Assembly: GCA_050330195.1 (NCBI GenBank)
Contig: JBHJOB010000025.1
Span: 4,278-68,277, forward strand
Direction: 5' to 3'
Length of the DNA: 64,000 bases
From: JAHQVI01 sp050330195
Lineage (GTDB): Bacteria > Pseudomonadota > Alphaproteobacteria > Rhizobiales > Rhodomicrobiaceae
Positions within the stretch are counted from its first letter, which is position 1, and each line of letters begins with the position of its first letter. Under the pieces are notes generated by a model that saw nothing but the letters and a program-made list of their open reading frames with translations, ran no database searches and was not told where the DNA came from. Positions 1 to 7,685 of the stretch are shown piece by piece. The position numbers and the translations under genes are program-made.

Positions 1-155
1 GTTACATGCCGGGCCGTCGAGCGTCCGGCAGCATGATCTCGCGCAAGCCGGTCGGTCGTCTCGCGCAGTGAACTCCAGCGGTCGGCGCGCAACTGAACCG
101 CGCTGTAATAGTCGCTGAGAGACGCGGGTTGCGGCAGGGTTGCGTTTTGCGACAT
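1..155 (-). CDS. Unidentified protein, N-terminal part only
   Basis: Only the first 51 codons lie in the window; the gene continues past the left edge. The ATG at 153-155 is well supported by a GGAGGAAG ribosome site just upstream. The visible N-terminus (MSQNATLPQPASLSDYYSAV, then an Arg- and Asp-rich stretch) has no signal peptide or membrane segment. I do not recognise the family from this fragment. It points the same way as the nitrilase and aminotransferase genes to its right, with a dispersed repeat in between, so it may belong to the same catabolic group, but that is inference. Confidence 0.6.
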   Translation of the reverse strand, partial: MSQNATLPQPASLSDYYSAVQLRADRWSSLRETTDRLARDHAAGRSTARHV

Positions 156-205
156 GTCGCTTCCTCCAGATTTTTTTGCGCCGCTATGTTTTTGCGAAGG
201 CGGCT

Positions 206-307
206 GGATCAGGATCATTCCCTGCGGAAACAATCCTGATCTTCATCTATTTGTTTCAAGCTCGATTTTTCCGAAAAATGGTGTCCATTTTATCGGATCT
301 CGCTCTA
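206..307 (+). repeat. Dispersed intergenic repeat, copy A
   Basis: The element starts with a 9-bp hairpin (GATCAGGAT at 207-215, ATCCTGATC at 233-241). A conserved tail follows, including TTTTTCCGAAAAATGG and TCGGATCTCGCTCTAG. The same layout recurs at 6747-6844 (inverted), at 33701-33801 and, with an internal deletion, at 46148-46180. The last bases, read on the minus strand, supply the TAG stop of the nitrilase gene. Confidence 0.85.
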
Positions 308-1300
308 GGTTCGTTTTGGCCTTTCCGGTCTGAAAGGCTTCGTCTTGAGCGGTTGCTCCGCAGGCAGATCTGCGTGCGAGGGCTGATGCTGCGCATGGGC
401 GGCAAGCGCCTCGGCCGGCGTGCGCCCGGACAGACCTGCCGTCGAGCCCCGCTCGGGAATAGCCAGCTTGCCGAGCGTGTGCAGATAGGCATCGCTCCCC
501 GACGCGCGGTCGTAGACAGGAAAATCCGCCGAGCGCTCGCGGAAGCTTTTCAGCACCTGGCCGAGCCCGTTCAGTCCCGTCTCCCGCTGACGCCGGACGA
601 GATCCAGATCCACCTCGAAAGGGAACATGTCCTCCTGTCCGCCCGCCTGGTGGAGCACGCGCGCCGCCGGATCGACCACGAGCGACTTGCCGACGCCGCC
701 CGCGCCGAGGCCGTTCACGTCGAACACGTAGCACTGGAACTGGGCCGCCGTGGCCCGCGTGATCGCAAGCTCCGCGTCCCGGTCCGTCGTCCCCGTCAGC
801 ACCGGATGCAGAAGCACCTCGACGCCCTGCGAGGTAAGCTGCCGGGTCGTCTCGGGGAACCAGATGTCGTAGCAGATCGAAACGCCGAAACGCCCGACCT
901 TGGGCACGTCGAAAATGCAGAACTCGGTGCCTGCCGCCGCTTCCTGCTCATAGGGGCAGAAGGGAAACATCTTGCGGTAGCGTGAGATGACCTCGCCTTC
1001 CGGATTGATCACCGGGGTCGTGTTGTAGATGCGCCCGTCTTCGGTTTTCTCGAACATCGAGCCGGGAATGAGCCAGACCCCGTGCCGCTGCGCCGCCACC
1101 TGAAAGCGCTGCTCGGTTTCGCCTGGCATCGGTTCCGCCGTGCGCGTCAGCGGACCATGCGGCGCGAGTTCGCTGAACAGGACCATCTGCACCCACGGAA
1201 AGCGCGCCATCAGAATGTCGAGCCGGTGTTCCATCGCGGTGACATTCTCGTGCAGCGCCGAGACATGCATCTGTATTCCGGCTATCGCGAATGGGGTCAT
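305..1300 (-). CDS. Carbon-nitrogen hydrolase (nitrilase superfamily)
   Basis: A 331-residue cytoplasmic enzyme of the nitrilase superfamily, which hydrolyses amides or nitriles. The catalytic triad is visible: Glu44 in FSELAPHG, Lys110 in SRYRKMFPF and Cys143 in SICYDIWFPE. The ATG at 1300 is chosen because AGGAGCAACC precedes it and MTPFAIAGIQM is a typical family start; the reading frame stays open upstream but lacks family sequence. The C-terminal tail after about residue 270 is Arg/Pro-rich and unconserved. The stop codon lies inside repeat copy A. It is followed upstream by a GabT-type aminotransferase on the same strand, which suggests release of an amino acid or amine from an amide for transamination. 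The exact substrate is unknown. Confidence 0.85.
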   Translation of the reverse strand: MTPFAIAGIQMHVSALHENVTAMEHRLDILMARFPWVQMVLFSELAPHGPLTRTAEPMPGETEQRFQVAAQRHGVWLIPGSMFEKTEDGRIYNTTPVINPEGEVISRYRKMFPFCPYEQEAAAGTEFCIFDVPKVGRFGVSICYDIWFPETTRQLTSQGVEVLLHPVLTGTTDRDAELAITRATAAQFQCYVFDVNGLGAGGVGKSLVVDPAARVLHQAGGQEDMFPFEVDLDLVRRQRETGLNGLGQVLKSFRERSADFPVYDRASGSDAYLHTLGKLAIPERGSTAGLSGRTPAEALAAHAQHQPSHADLPAEQPLKTKPFRPERPKRT

Positions 1301-1546
1301 GGTTGCTCCTGGGTTCTGTCCTTGACCGGACATGTTAACTCGTGCGGTTGAATCAAACGGAACGGTCCCAAGTCGCGTAGCCCCTGCCCAAAACGAATTG
1401 AAGAACTCCTTTACGCAATACTCGCGCACGGCCTGATAATGAAACGTGCGGAACACGAATTTCAGCAACTGCTAATAGATAAGTGTCGCCCAGCAATGCG
1501 AGAAAGGCAAGCGCCGCCCCCTGCCTCTCACGCTTTTATAGCCGGA

Positions 1547-2824
1547 TCAGGCGGCTCTGAGGGCGGAGGCCAGCGCGTCCAGCCCTTCTTCCAGATGGGC
1601 GTCCTCGATGGTGAGCGGGGCGAGCAGCCTGACAGTGTTGGCGTAATAGCCGCATGACAGAATGATCAGCCCGTGCTCAAGCGCCTTCGCGGTCACCGCC
1701 TTCGTCGCATCCGCATCGGGCTCATGCGCGCCACGCTCCTTCACAAGTTCGAACGCCACCATCGCGCCAAGACCACGCACATCGCCGATGGGCCGCGTAT
1801 CGTTGGAGCGCTTGATCTCCTCGATCCGCTCCATCATCCGCGCGCCGATGCGCTGCGACCGCTCGCACAGCCCTTCGCTCTCGATCGCATCGAGCACGGC
1901 GAGCGCCGCCGCACAGGCAATCGGATTGCCGCCATAGGTGCCGCCCAGACCGCCCGGATCGGGCGCGTCCATGATCTCCGCCTTGCCGATCAGCCCCGAA
2001 ATCGGGAAGCCGCCGCCAAGCGCCTTGGCGATGGGGATCAGATCCGGCTCGACATCGTAATGCTCGATGGCGAAGACCTTGCCGGTGCGCGCAAAGCCGC
2101 TCTGCACTTCGTCGGCGACGAGGCAAATACCGTGGGCGTCGCAAATCTCGCGCAGTTTTTTCATGAAGCCCTTCGGCGTCAGATAGAAACCGCCCTCGCC
2201 CTGCACCGGCTCGATGACGATGGCCGCAACCTGATCCGGCGGCATGTCGGCCTTGAAGATGTGCTCCAGCGCGCGGAGGCTGTCGGCGTCGGTCGTGCCG
2301 TGATGCGGGATCGGAAAAGGCGCGTGGAAAATGCCGGGCGGCATCATGCCGAACTTGTTGCGGTAGGGCGCGGACTTGCCGGTCATGGCCATGGTCAGCA
2401 AAGTGCGGCCGTGAAATGCGCCGGTGAAGGTGATGATTCCGGGGCGGCCGGTATGGGCGCGGGCGATCTTGACTGCGTTTTCGGTGGCTTCCGCGCCGGT
2501 CGTGAAGAAGATCGACCTGGCGTTCCGGATCGGGGCGAGCGCGTTCAGCTTCTCGGCGAGTTCCACATAGACATCATAGCCTGCAACCTGAAACGCAACG
2601 TGGGCGAAGCGCTCCATCTGCGCCTTGGCGGCAGCGACGATCTTCGGGTGCAGATGGCCGGTATTCGTCACGGCGATGCCCGAAGCGAAGTCGATATAGC
2701 GCCGGCCTTCCACGTCCCAGACTTCGGCATTCCTTGCACGATCCACAAAGATCGGCGACGCCGTCCCGACGCCGCGCGGAATTGCGGCTTCCCTGCGCTG
2801 GAGCAGTTCGGCATTCGTGGTCAT
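1547..2824 (-). CDS. gabT: 4-aminobutyrate aminotransferase (GabT-type, class III)
   Basis: A 425-residue PLP enzyme that moves the amino group of GABA or a related omega-amino acid to 2-oxoglutarate. Visible family features are the phosphate-contact region FTTGAEATENAVK (107-119), the aspartate in VADEVQSGFARTG (236-248), and the Schiff-base Lys267 in PIAKALGGGFP. Length matches GabT of E. coli. Start 2824 has GGAGAACGCC directly upstream; an in-frame ATG 12 bases earlier has no such site. It is divergent from a PuuR-like regulator, and the 111-bp gap holds a strong inverted repeat. Exact substrate preference among omega-amino acids cannot be told from sequence alone. Confidence 0.9.
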   Translation of the reverse strand: MTTNAELLQRREAAIPRGVGTASPIFVDRARNAEVWDVEGRRYIDFASGIAVTNTGHLHPKIVAAAKAQMERFAHVAFQVAGYDVYVELAEKLNALAPIRNARSIFFTTGAEATENAVKIARAHTGRPGIITFTGAFHGRTLLTMAMTGKSAPYRNKFGMMPPGIFHAPFPIPHHGTTDADSLRALEHIFKADMPPDQVAAIVIEPVQGEGGFYLTPKGFMKKLREICDAHGICLVADEVQSGFARTGKVFAIEHYDVEPDLIPIAKALGGGFPISGLIGKAEIMDAPDPGGLGGTYGGNPIACAAALAVLDAIESEGLCERSQRIGARMMERIEEIKRSNDTRPIGDVRGLGAMVAFELVKERGAHEPDADATKAVTAKALEHGLIILSCGYYANTVRLLAPLTIEDAHLEEGLDALASALRAA

Positions 2825-2870
2825 GGCGTTCTCCATTAACGCTTGTGAAGTGACGTTCTTTCCTAATCGG

Positions 2871-2910
2871 ATTGATAAGAATACTAAACATCATCTATAT
2901 TCTAATCAAT
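2871..2910. promoter_or_regulatory. Candidate operator between gabT and its regulator
   Basis: The left arm ATTGATAAGAATA (2871-2883) and the right arm TATTCTAATCAAT (2898-2910) are inverted copies with 12 of 13 positions matching, separated by 14 bp. A further partial copy, TAATCGGATTGAT, overlaps the left arm. The site sits in an AT-rich divergent promoter region, so the natural reader is the XRE-cupin protein encoded at 2936. Confidence 0.7.
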
Positions 2911-2935
2911 TCAATAATTTTTCTAAGCAGGGCAT

Positions 2936-3568
2936 ATGTCGGACCGGAACGGAGAAATGGCTGTGGCAGAAACGCAGACACACGCGATGGAGCTGGATGT
3001 CGGCCAGCGGCTCAAGGCCATCCGGACGGCCCACGGCCTTTCCCAGCGCCAGCTTGCGGCGAAGGCGGGCGTGACAGGCGGCATGATTTCCATGGTCGAG
3101 CAGAACCGCATCAGCCCGTCCATTTCCTCGCTGAAAAAGATCCTTCAGGCGCTGCCGATGACCCTTTCGGAATTCTTCAGCGCCGAACTCGACGGAACGG
3201 ACAAGGTTTTCTACCGCTTTGGCGAACTGCGCGAGATCAACCCGACCAGCCTTGCCGGCCGCCCGGCCAGGAAGCGCGGCGCGGCAATCTCGTTCCGGCA
3301 GGTCGGCGACGCGGCCAAGCATGCGCTGCAAATCCTGCATGAAAGTTACGAGCCGGGCGCGGACACTGGCGAAGAGCTTTACGCGCACGAGGCCGAGGAG
3401 GGCGGCATCGTCATTTCCGGGGAAATCGAGGTGACTGTCGGCAATCAGGTCGAAACGCTCGGTCCGGGCGATGCCTATCTGTTCGACAGCCGCATTCCGC
3501 ACCGCTTCCGCAATACAGGTGAGGAACCCTGCATCATCGTCAGCGCCTGCACACCGCCCTCGTTTTAA
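2936..3568 (+). CDS. XRE-family regulator with cupin domain (PuuR-like)
   Basis: A 210-residue DNA-binding regulator. An N-terminal helix-turn-helix spans about residues 22-77 (LKAIRTAHGLSQRQLAAKAG, then SMVEQNRISPS). A C-terminal double-stranded beta-helix cupin spans about 130-205, with YAHEAEEGGIVISGE and GDAYLFDSRIPHRF. Proteins of this build include PuuR, which controls putrescine and GABA genes by sensing a small ligand in the cupin. The start at 2936 has AGCAGGG upstream; an internal ATG at 2957 with GGAG is an alternative. Divergence from gabT and the shared palindrome suggest it represses that gene. The ligand is unknown. Confidence 0.88.
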   Translation: MSDRNGEMAVAETQTHAMELDVGQRLKAIRTAHGLSQRQLAAKAGVTGGMISMVEQNRISPSISSLKKILQALPMTLSEFFSAELDGTDKVFYRFGELREINPTSLAGRPARKRGAAISFRQVGDAAKHALQILHESYEPGADTGEELYAHEAEEGGIVISGEIEVTVGNQVETLGPGDAYLFDSRIPHRFRNTGEEPCIIVSACTPPSF

Positions 3569-3660
3569 TCGCACCGCGACTTGCTTGCGGCCCCGCGAGG
3601 GATCATTTCACGCTCTGATGCGTTACATAACGTCCCCGCAATTCTCCCTATGGGTTTGCC

Positions 3661-4170
3661 ATGCGCGCTTTTCTGATCGCCTGCCTGCTTTTTCTCTCGG
3701 CAAGCGTCACTCCCGCTTCCGCCGATGACGGTCCCGACCTGATCTTCAAGAAGACGACCGTGTGGAAATTTCTTTCTCCGGACCACAAGCTGGCGACCTA
3801 CGCCATCGACGATCCGAGGGTGGAAGGCATCGCCTGCCATTTCACCGTGCCCGAAAAGGGCGGCTGGATCGGTTGGGCGGGGCTGGCCGAGGAATTGTCG
3901 AACGCTTCGCTCGCCTGCCGTCAGATCGGCCCGGTCAAGTTCAAGACAAAATTCGAGCAGGGCGAGGAGATGTTCCGACAGCGCCGCTCACTCTTCTTCA
4001 AGAAGATGCGCATCGTTCGGGGCTGCGACCCGAAGCGCAACGTGCTCGTCTATCTTGTCTATACCGACAAGCTGATCGAGGGCAGTCCACAGAACTCCAC
4101 ATCGACCGTGCCGATCATGCCATGGGGAGACCAGCAACCCGAGCGCTGCGCCGACTGGGTCACCAAGTAG
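3661..4170 (+). CDS. creA: CreA family exported protein
   Basis: A 169-residue protein with a signal peptide (MRAFLIACLLFLSASVTPAS, cut near ASA-DD). Its mature part matches the CreA pattern: DDPRVEGIACHF, then GLAEELSNASLACRQIGP and a C-terminal PIMPWGDQQPERCADW. CreA is a small periplasmic protein found next to creBCD in E. coli; its biochemical role is not established. Here no cre two-component genes are adjacent. It stands alone between the PuuR-like regulator and an aldo/keto reductase. The three Cys residues of the mature chain could form a disulfide. Confidence 0.8.
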   Translation: MRAFLIACLLFLSASVTPASADDGPDLIFKKTTVWKFLSPDHKLATYAIDDPRVEGIACHFTVPEKGGWIGWAGLAEELSNASLACRQIGPVKFKTKFEQGEEMFRQRRSLFFKKMRIVRGCDPKRNVLVYLVYTDKLIEGSPQNSTSTVPIMPWGDQQPERCADWVTK

Positions 4171-4259
4171 GCCTGCCCCCTCGGCCACAACGCTTTGACA
4201 CCGGTCAGTCCGCAATGATAAGGGCGGGTGCACACGCGCAACAGGAGACAGGGCAGGAC

Positions 4260-5297
4260 ATGGTGACGAATTGGAGCGCGCGCGCAAACCGCTATGAACA
4301 AATGCCGTACAAGCGCTGCGGCCGCTCCGGACTGAAGCTGCCCGCCATCTCGCTCGGCCTCTGGCATAATTTCGGCGCGACGGCGTCTCTCGCCAATGCC
4401 CGCGAAATGATCCTGCGCGCCTTCGATCTCGGCATCACGCATTTCGACCTGGCCAATAATTACGGTCCGCCTCCCGGGTCGGCCGAGGAAAATTTCGGCC
4501 GCATCCTGAAGAGCGACCTTGTGCGCTACCGCGACGAGATGGTCATTTCCACCAAGGCGGGCTATCTCATGTGGCCCGGCCCTTACGGCGAATGGGGGTC
4601 GCGTAAATATCTTCTGTCGAGCCTCGACCAGAGCCTGAAGCGGATGGGGCTCGACCATGTCGACATCTTCTATTCGCACCGGGTCGATCCCGATACGCCG
4701 CTGGAGGAAACGCTCGGCGCGCTCGACACCGCCGTCCGCCAGGGCAAGGCGCTATATGCCGCCATCTCCTCCTATTCGCCGGAAAAGACCGCTGAAGCCG
4801 CAGCCATTTTGCGCGATCTCGGCACGCCCTGCCTCATCCACCAGCCATCCTATTCGATGCTCAATCGCTGGATCGAGCGCGGCCTGCTCGACACGCTGGA
4901 AAAGGAAGGCATCGGCTGCATCGTCTTCTCGCCGCTGGCGCAGGGCCTGCTGACAAACAAATATCTGGGCGGCGTACCCGAGGGATCGCGCGCAACCAGC
5001 GGGACGCCAGCCTTCAGGCCGAATTTCCTCAACGAGGCGACGCTTGAGAAGATCCGGGCGCTCAACGGGATTGCCGAGAAGCGCGGGCAAAGCCTTGCAC
5101 AGATGGCCATTGCCTGGGCGCTTCGCGATCCGCGCGTGACGACCGCACTGATAGGCGCAAGCAGCGCCGCGCAGATCGAGAACAGTCTCAAGGCTCTGGA
5201 CAGGCCCGACTTCTCCAGCGAAGAGCTTACCGAAATCGACCGCTACGCGACGGATAGCGGCATCGATATATGGGAAAAATCCTCATCGATCGCGTAA
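4260..5297 (+). CDS. Aldo/keto reductase, YghZ/Kv-beta-like
   Basis: A 345-residue NADPH-dependent oxidoreductase. The N-terminal MPYKRCGRSGLKLPAISLGL and WHNFG resemble the YghZ/Gpr (L-glyceraldehyde 3-phosphate reductase) branch. Tetrad residues are visible as Asp and Tyr in HFDLANNYGPPPGSAEENFG, Lys in ISTKAGY and His in FYSHRVDP. The C-terminal LIGASSAAQIENSLKAL is the cofactor phosphate-binding segment. The ATG at 4260 follows CAGGAGACAGGGCAGGAC; the frame is open far upstream but that part is read from creA in another frame. A sugar kinase follows 33-57 bp downstream, so they may share a transcript for sugar breakdown. Confidence 0.85.
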   Translation: MVTNWSARANRYEQMPYKRCGRSGLKLPAISLGLWHNFGATASLANAREMILRAFDLGITHFDLANNYGPPPGSAEENFGRILKSDLVRYRDEMVISTKAGYLMWPGPYGEWGSRKYLLSSLDQSLKRMGLDHVDIFYSHRVDPDTPLEETLGALDTAVRQGKALYAAISSYSPEKTAEAAAILRDLGTPCLIHQPSYSMLNRWIERGLLDTLEKEGIGCIVFSPLAQGLLTNKYLGGVPEGSRATSGTPAFRPNFLNEATLEKIRALNGIAEKRGQSLAQMAIAWALRDPRVTTALIGASSAAQIENSLKALDRPDFSSEELTEIDRYATDSGIDIWEKSSSIA

Positions 5298-5354
5298 GCT
5301 GCGCATCATCTGTTATCCTCGTCGCAGGAAATGTCCGAGGGGGGCGAGCACGGC

Positions 5355-6269
5355 ATGTATTTGGTCTGCGGCGAAGCGCTTTATGATTTCTTTCTGACCG
5401 GGAGCGCCAATCCCGGCGCGCTGACCTTCGATGCGCGGGCGGCGGGCTCACCGTTCAATACCGCCATCGGGATCGTCCGGCAGGGCGGGAAGTCGGCGCT
5501 GTTCACCGGCGTCTCGACGGACATGCTGGGCCGCCGCCTCATGGAGGTGCTGGACGCGGAGGGCGTGGAGACGCGCTATCTGGTGCGCTCGGACCGGCTG
5601 ACCACGCTCAGCCTCGTCGATCTTTCAGCGGGACAGCCAGCCTATGCCTTCTATGGCGCGGGCGCGGCGGATCGCAGCCTGACCGAAGCCGACCTGCCCG
5701 TTCTCGGCGACGAGATCACCGGGCTGCATTTCGGCTCCTATTCGATCGCGGCGGAGCCCGTCGCCACGGCGCTTGCCGCACTCGCCGAACGCGAGCGCCA
5801 TCGCTTCATCTCTCTCGATCCAAACATCCGGCCAACCGTGGTGCCCTCGCCCGACATCTGGCGGCAGCGCATCGAACGGCTGCTCCCGCTGGCGGATCTG
5901 GTCAAGATCAGCTCGGAAGACCTGGAACTCGTCTATCCCGGCGCGACCGCCGAGACAATCGCGGCAGAATGGCTCGGTCGCGGCCTCACGCTGATCGTCG
6001 TTACCGATGGGGGAAAACCGGTTCGGGCGTTCCGGGGCGCGGACTGTATTTCCGTGACGCCGCCCGAGGTCGAAATCGTGGATACGGTCGGAGCGGGCGA
6101 TGCATTTCAGGCCACGCTCCTGGCGCGGCTCGCCGAATTGGGCGACCCGGCAAACGCGATCCGGACGAGGAACAACACCGAACTTGAGGGCATCCTTCTC
6201 GACGCCGCCAGCATCGCGGCCGCGAACTGCGCCAGACGCGGCTTCGACATTCCCCGCCGGGCGCAATAG
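5355..6269 (+). CDS. PfkB-family carbohydrate kinase (fructokinase-like)
   Basis: A 304-residue ribokinase-fold sugar kinase. It opens MYLVCGEALYDFF, typical of fructokinases. It has the early Gly pair in RAAGSPFNTAIGI and ends with the PfkB signature VDTVGAGDAFQATLL (about 239-253), which contains the catalytic Asp. I place the start at 5355 because the family begins there and GAGGGGGGCGAG precedes it; an ATG 24 bases earlier is possible. The substrate could be fructose, another ketose or a nucleoside; sequence alone does not settle it. It follows the aldo/keto reductase closely and precedes tRNA-Tyr on the other strand. Confidence 0.82.
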   Translation: MYLVCGEALYDFFLTGSANPGALTFDARAAGSPFNTAIGIVRQGGKSALFTGVSTDMLGRRLMEVLDAEGVETRYLVRSDRLTTLSLVDLSAGQPAYAFYGAGAADRSLTEADLPVLGDEITGLHFGSYSIAAEPVATALAALAERERHRFISLDPNIRPTVVPSPDIWRQRIERLLPLADLVKISSEDLELVYPGATAETIAAEWLGRGLTLIVVTDGGKPVRAFRGADCISVTPPEVEIVDTVGAGDAFQATLLARLAELGDPANAIRTRNNTELEGILLDAASIAAANCARRGFDIPRRAQ

Positions 6270-6370
6270 ATGACGACCACCTGACCGTGCGTTTTAGCAG
6301 AAGTCAAAGCCGTGAGAGAAGCGTCATCGAACCGGCACCACCGCGCGCAGGGGTAGTGTGGCGGCGGCGC

Positions 6371-6461
6371 GCAAGCAAATGGTGGAGGTGAGAGGAGGAT
6401 CCTCGAACCGGAACCCGCCGGTTGGGTTGGCGGGCGGCAACCGGCAAGCAAATGGTGGAGG
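6371..6461. repeat. 18-bp direct repeat duplicating the tRNA-Tyr 3' end
   Basis: GCAAGCAAATGGTGGAGG occurs at 6371-6388 and again at 6444-6461. The second copy covers the CCA end and acceptor-stem edge of tRNA-Tyr. Beside the first copy, read on the minus strand, the sequence GGTTCGAGGATCC resembles a decayed T-arm. This looks like a duplicated tRNA 3' end, as left by integration or tandem slippage. Confidence 0.7.
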
Positions 6462-6537
6462 GAGTTGGATTCGAACCAACGTAGGCATAGCCAACGGGTT
6501 TACAGCCCGTCCCCTTTAGCCACTCGGGCATCCCTCC
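6453..6537 (-). tRNA. tRNA-Tyr (anticodon GTA)
   Basis: An 85-nt class II tRNA with CCA encoded. The 5' GGAGGGA pairs with TCCCTCC before A-CCA. The anticodon loop CTGTAAA gives GTA, flanked by the ACGGG/CCCGT stem. The T-arm is GTTGG-TTCGAAT-CCAAC. The long variable arm is as expected for bacterial tRNA-Tyr. It is divergent from rlmB, an order common in alphaproteobacteria. Confidence 0.96.
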
Positions 6538-6659
6538 AGGGAGTGTCGCCTCATTCCGGTCGGAAAATTGCGGCGGGCGAGGCCCATCCGCAAAAGGCGA
6601 GAGGTTGATAACATTCCATCGCGAGGGATGCAATGCCATCCGAACCTTGATATCGACAT

Positions 6660-6688
6660 CTTATAGGCAGGATATTCGCGCCGCGCAA
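6660..6688 (-). promoter_or_regulatory. Sigma-70-type promoter for tRNA-Tyr
   Basis: Read on the minus strand: TTGCGC, a 17-bp spacer, then TATAAG. The predicted start is about 115 nt before the mature tRNA 5' end, so a leader would be removed by processing. Confidence 0.6.
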
Positions 6689-6746
6689 TGATGAACGCGA
6701 GGCGCGCAAAGCTTTCTTGCAAACAGGGCGCGGTGAGCCGCATAGG

Positions 6747-6844
6747 GCGAGATCCGATAAAATGGACACCATTTTTTGGAAAAATCGAGCTTGAAGCAAA
6801 CAGATGCAGATCAGGCCCGTTTCGTTAAGAAATGATCCTGATCT
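6747..6844 (-). repeat. Dispersed intergenic repeat, copy B
   Basis: An inverted copy of the element at 206-307: GCGAGATCCGATAAAATGG at one end, then the AATCGAGCTTGAAGCAAACA block, then the hairpin AGATCAGG (6808-6815) with CCTGATCT (6837-6844). It abuts the predicted rlmB start codon, leaving no room for a normal ribosome site there. Confidence 0.85.
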
Positions 6845-7675
6845 ATGACAGTCAACAAGCGGGATCTGGCGGCAATGAGAGGCAGAACGTCGAAGCAGGG
6901 TTTCAGGAAGTTGCAGGCCGGAGCCCGGCAGGGCAAGCAGCGGCGGGACGCGGATCATGTCCGCATTTACGGGCTGCACGCCGCGGAGGCCGCGCTCGCC
7001 AATCCCCGCCGCGAAATCCGGCACATCCATGCAACGCCGAATGCCGCGCAGCGCCTCTCTGCCGCGCTCCGCCCCGGCCACCCGCAAATCACACCCGTGA
7101 TCCCCCGCGATCTCGACCGGATGCTCGGCGGCGACAGCGTGCATCAGGGCGTTCTTATCGAAGCGCAAGCCCTGCCGGATGTCGGCCTCGCCGATCTTCC
7201 CGAGGCGCGGCTGGTGCTGTTCCTCGACCAGATCACCGACCCGCATAATGTCGGCGCGATCCTGCGGACGGCGGCGGCTTTCGGCGTCGATGCGCTGGTG
7301 ATGACCGCGCGAAACAGCCCGCCGCTCGATGGCACGCTGGCGAAGGCTGCGTCCGGCGGCCTTGAGCATGTGCCGGTCGTGCTGGTTCCGAATCTGTCGC
7401 GGGCGCTGGCCGAGGCGGAGGAATTGGGCTTTACCCGGATCGGTCTGGACTCTGATGGCGATGGGCTGCTGGACGAGGCGGAAGCCCCGGAGCGGCTGGC
7501 GCTGGTTCTGGGGGCGGAGGATCGGGGACTGCGCCGGTTGACGCGCGAGCATTGCGAACACGTGCTTGCGCTTCGCACCTTTGGGCCGATTGCCAGCCTC
7601 AACGTTTCCAATGCCGCAGCAATTGCGCTTCAGATCATGACGCAGAAAATGCGCCAGCGTTCGCAACCGGCCTGA
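6845..7675 (+). CDS. rlmB: 23S rRNA (guanosine-2'-O)-methyltransferase RlmB
   Basis: A 276-residue SPOUT-class RNA methyltransferase expected to methylate G2251 of 23S rRNA. The substrate-binding domain (RIYGLHAAEAALANP) begins near residue 39. The SpoU motifs follow: FLDQITDPHNVGAILRTAAA, LVLGAEDRGLRRLT and FGPIASLNVSNAAAIAL. The start is uncertain. The ATG at 6845 touches repeat copy B and lacks a Shine-Dalgarno; an ATG at 6875 (MRGRTSKQGF) would give 266 residues and also has only a weak site. The N-terminal 35 residues are basic, as is common in this family. Confidence 0.9.
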   Translation: MTVNKRDLAAMRGRTSKQGFRKLQAGARQGKQRRDADHVRIYGLHAAEAALANPRREIRHIHATPNAAQRLSAALRPGHPQITPVIPRDLDRMLGGDSVHQGVLIEAQALPDVGLADLPEARLVLFLDQITDPHNVGAILRTAAAFGVDALVMTARNSPPLDGTLAKAASGGLEHVPVVLVPNLSRALAEAEELGFTRIGLDSDGDGLLDEAEAPERLALVLGAEDRGLRRLTREHCEHVLALRTFGPIASLNVSNAAAIALQIMTQKMRQRSQPA

Positions 7676-7685
7676 TGGCGGCGCG

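Noticed and set aside
1673..2839. 388-codon open frame opposite gabT
   Set aside because: Antisense to a clear aminotransferase; no independent support.
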